5,860 nucleotides of DNA. It comes from Nitrospirota bacterium (GTDB lineage: Bacteria; Nitrospirota; Nitrospiria; JACQBZ01). The notes beneath the pieces are model-generated. The model was not told where the DNA came from. It saw nothing but the letters and a program-made list of their open reading frames with translations, and searched no databases. The translations under genes were made by a program, and so were the position numbers. Position 1 is the stretch's first letter, and each line of letters starts with the position of its first letter. Of this stretch, positions 5,273 through 5,860 are shown piece by piece. The stretch spans positions 1-5,860 of the forward strand of contig JACQHO010000183.1 of the NCBI GenBank assembly GCA_016198945.1. Direction: 5' to 3'.

Positions 5273-5860
5273 TCAGGCAACGGCGTTGGGCGCCGGTTTT
5301 CCATTGAAGACGGCTTGAATATTCTCGATCACCATGAATCCCATCCGGGTTCTCGTCTCGACCGTGGCGCTTCCGAGATGGGGAAGGAGCACGACATTGG
5401 GCAGGGTCAAGAGACCTTTCCGAACGTTGGGCTCCTCCTCAAAAACGTCCAGTCCGGCCCCGGCGATTTTCCCGTGTTTTAACGCCTCGACAAGCGCCTT
5501 TTCATCCACAATGGGACCCCGCGCCGTGTTGATAAGAAGCGCCGTGCGCTTCATCCGGTCCAACACCCGGCGATCAATCAGATGGCGAGTTTCGGGCGTC
5601 AATGGAAGATGAAGACTGATGATATCCGCGGCGGCCAGCAAACGGGAAAGCGGCCGGTAGGATGCAGCGAGTTTTTTCTCAAGGCGGGCCGGCAGCCGCC
5701 GACGGTTGTGATAAATCAGCCGTAATCCAAAACCCGGCGCGCGTTGAGCGACGGCCTGACCGATCCGTCCCATCCCGATGATCCCAAGCGTTTTTCCGGA
5801 CAGATCCGTTCCGAGAAGTTGTGTGGGGTTCCACCCCGTCCATCGGCCTGCTCTCACGAG
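5273..5860 (-). CDS. D-2-hydroxyacid dehydrogenase, glyoxylate/hydroxypyruvate reductase type, C-terminal part
   Basis: The last 195 residues of an NAD(P)-dependent D-isomer-specific 2-hydroxyacid dehydrogenase, a soluble enzyme reducing 2-oxoacids such as glyoxylate or hydroxypyruvate. Numbering from the first complete codon at the right edge, the lead-in RWTGWNPTQLLGTDLSGKTLGIIG is typical of the glyoxylate reductase branch. The Rossmann GxGxxG is GMGRIG (29-34). The catalytic set is complete: Arg114 in TARGP, Glu143 in EEEP and His161 in PHLGSAT. The second beta strand ends in YHNRRR (50-55), with Arg in place of an Asp, which points to NADPH preference. Family members have about 320-330 residues, so about 130 N-terminal residues are missing beyond the edge; the GTG at 5857 is not the true start. 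The stop lies 7 bases from that of the convergent ATPase. 3-Phosphoglycerate dehydrogenase is less likely because the gene ends without an ACT domain. Confidence 0.9.
   Translation of the reverse strand, partial: LVRAGRWTGWNPTQLLGTDLSGKTLGIIGMGRIGQAVAQRAPGFGLRLIYHNRRRLPARLEKKLAASYRPLSRLLAAADIISLHLPLTPETRHLIDRRVLDRMKRTALLINTARGPIVDEKALVEALKHGKIAGAGLDVFEEEPNVRKGLLTLPNVVLLPHLGSATVETRTRMGFMVIENIQAVFNGKPAPNAVA
5279..5302 (+). terminator. Possible weak terminator for the TPR-ATPase unit
   Basis: CGGCG (5281-5285) pairs with CGCCG (5291-5295) around a TTGGG loop. The AA before the stem can pair with TT after it if one G is bulged, and GTTTTCC follows. The T-run has only four bases, so it would be a weak factor-independent terminator. 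It begins about 14 bases after the ATPase stop codon and lies inside the 3' end of the convergent dehydrogenase gene. Confidence 0.4.

Overview
The window (about 55% GC by eye) comes from a Gram-negative bacterium. It carries the start of an LptF-type lipopolysaccharide-export permease and a small lipoprotein with a clear lipobox. The style of the genes (a long cytoplasmic TPR protein followed by an ExeA/MshM-type AAA ATPase, a Csp with a GTG start, lptF nearby) resembles deltaproteobacterial (Geobacter-like, Desulfobacterota) or Nitrospirota genomes. The phylum is an inference from family resemblance and cannot be settled from this sequence alone.

Layout. (1) 1-684, minus strand: 5' part of lptF, running off the left edge. 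A near-consensus sigma70-type promoter lies so close to its ATG that the transcript would be almost leaderless. (2) 685-974: divergent intergenic region. After the lptF promoter comes a plus-strand promoter candidate (A-tract plus perfect TTGACA), then about 95 nt with three successive hairpins, then an intrinsic-terminator-like hairpin with a U-tract, all upstream of the cold-shock gene. (3) 975-1393: a short unit with a 69-aa cold-shock protein (GTG start), a 42-aa lipoprotein precursor and a strong 12-bp intrinsic terminator. (4) 1423-5302: a second unit with its own extended -10 promoter, a 986-aa multi-block TPR protein (TTG start) and a tightly coupled 272-aa AAA ATPase, possibly ended by a hairpin lying inside the next gene. 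(5) 5273-5860, minus strand: C-terminal 195 residues of a D-2-hydroxyacid dehydrogenase of the glyoxylate/hydroxypyruvate reductase type, convergent with the ATPase and cut by the right edge.

How the genes may work together. The TPR protein and the ATPase are 6 nt apart, and the ATPase ribosome-binding site overlaps the TPR stop codon, so they are very probably made together and may form one complex. The pairing recalls MshM (ExeA-like ATPase) and MshN (TPR protein) of MSHA pilus loci and the ATPases of exosortase/polysaccharide loci, but no pilin, secretin or exosortase gene is visible here. The cold-shock gene is the other point of interest: no separate promoter is evident between the leader terminator and csp, so transcription may have to read through that terminator. 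This suggests a conditional leader or a stand-alone small RNA. No tRNA, rRNA, CRISPR array, insertion sequence or phage gene was seen.
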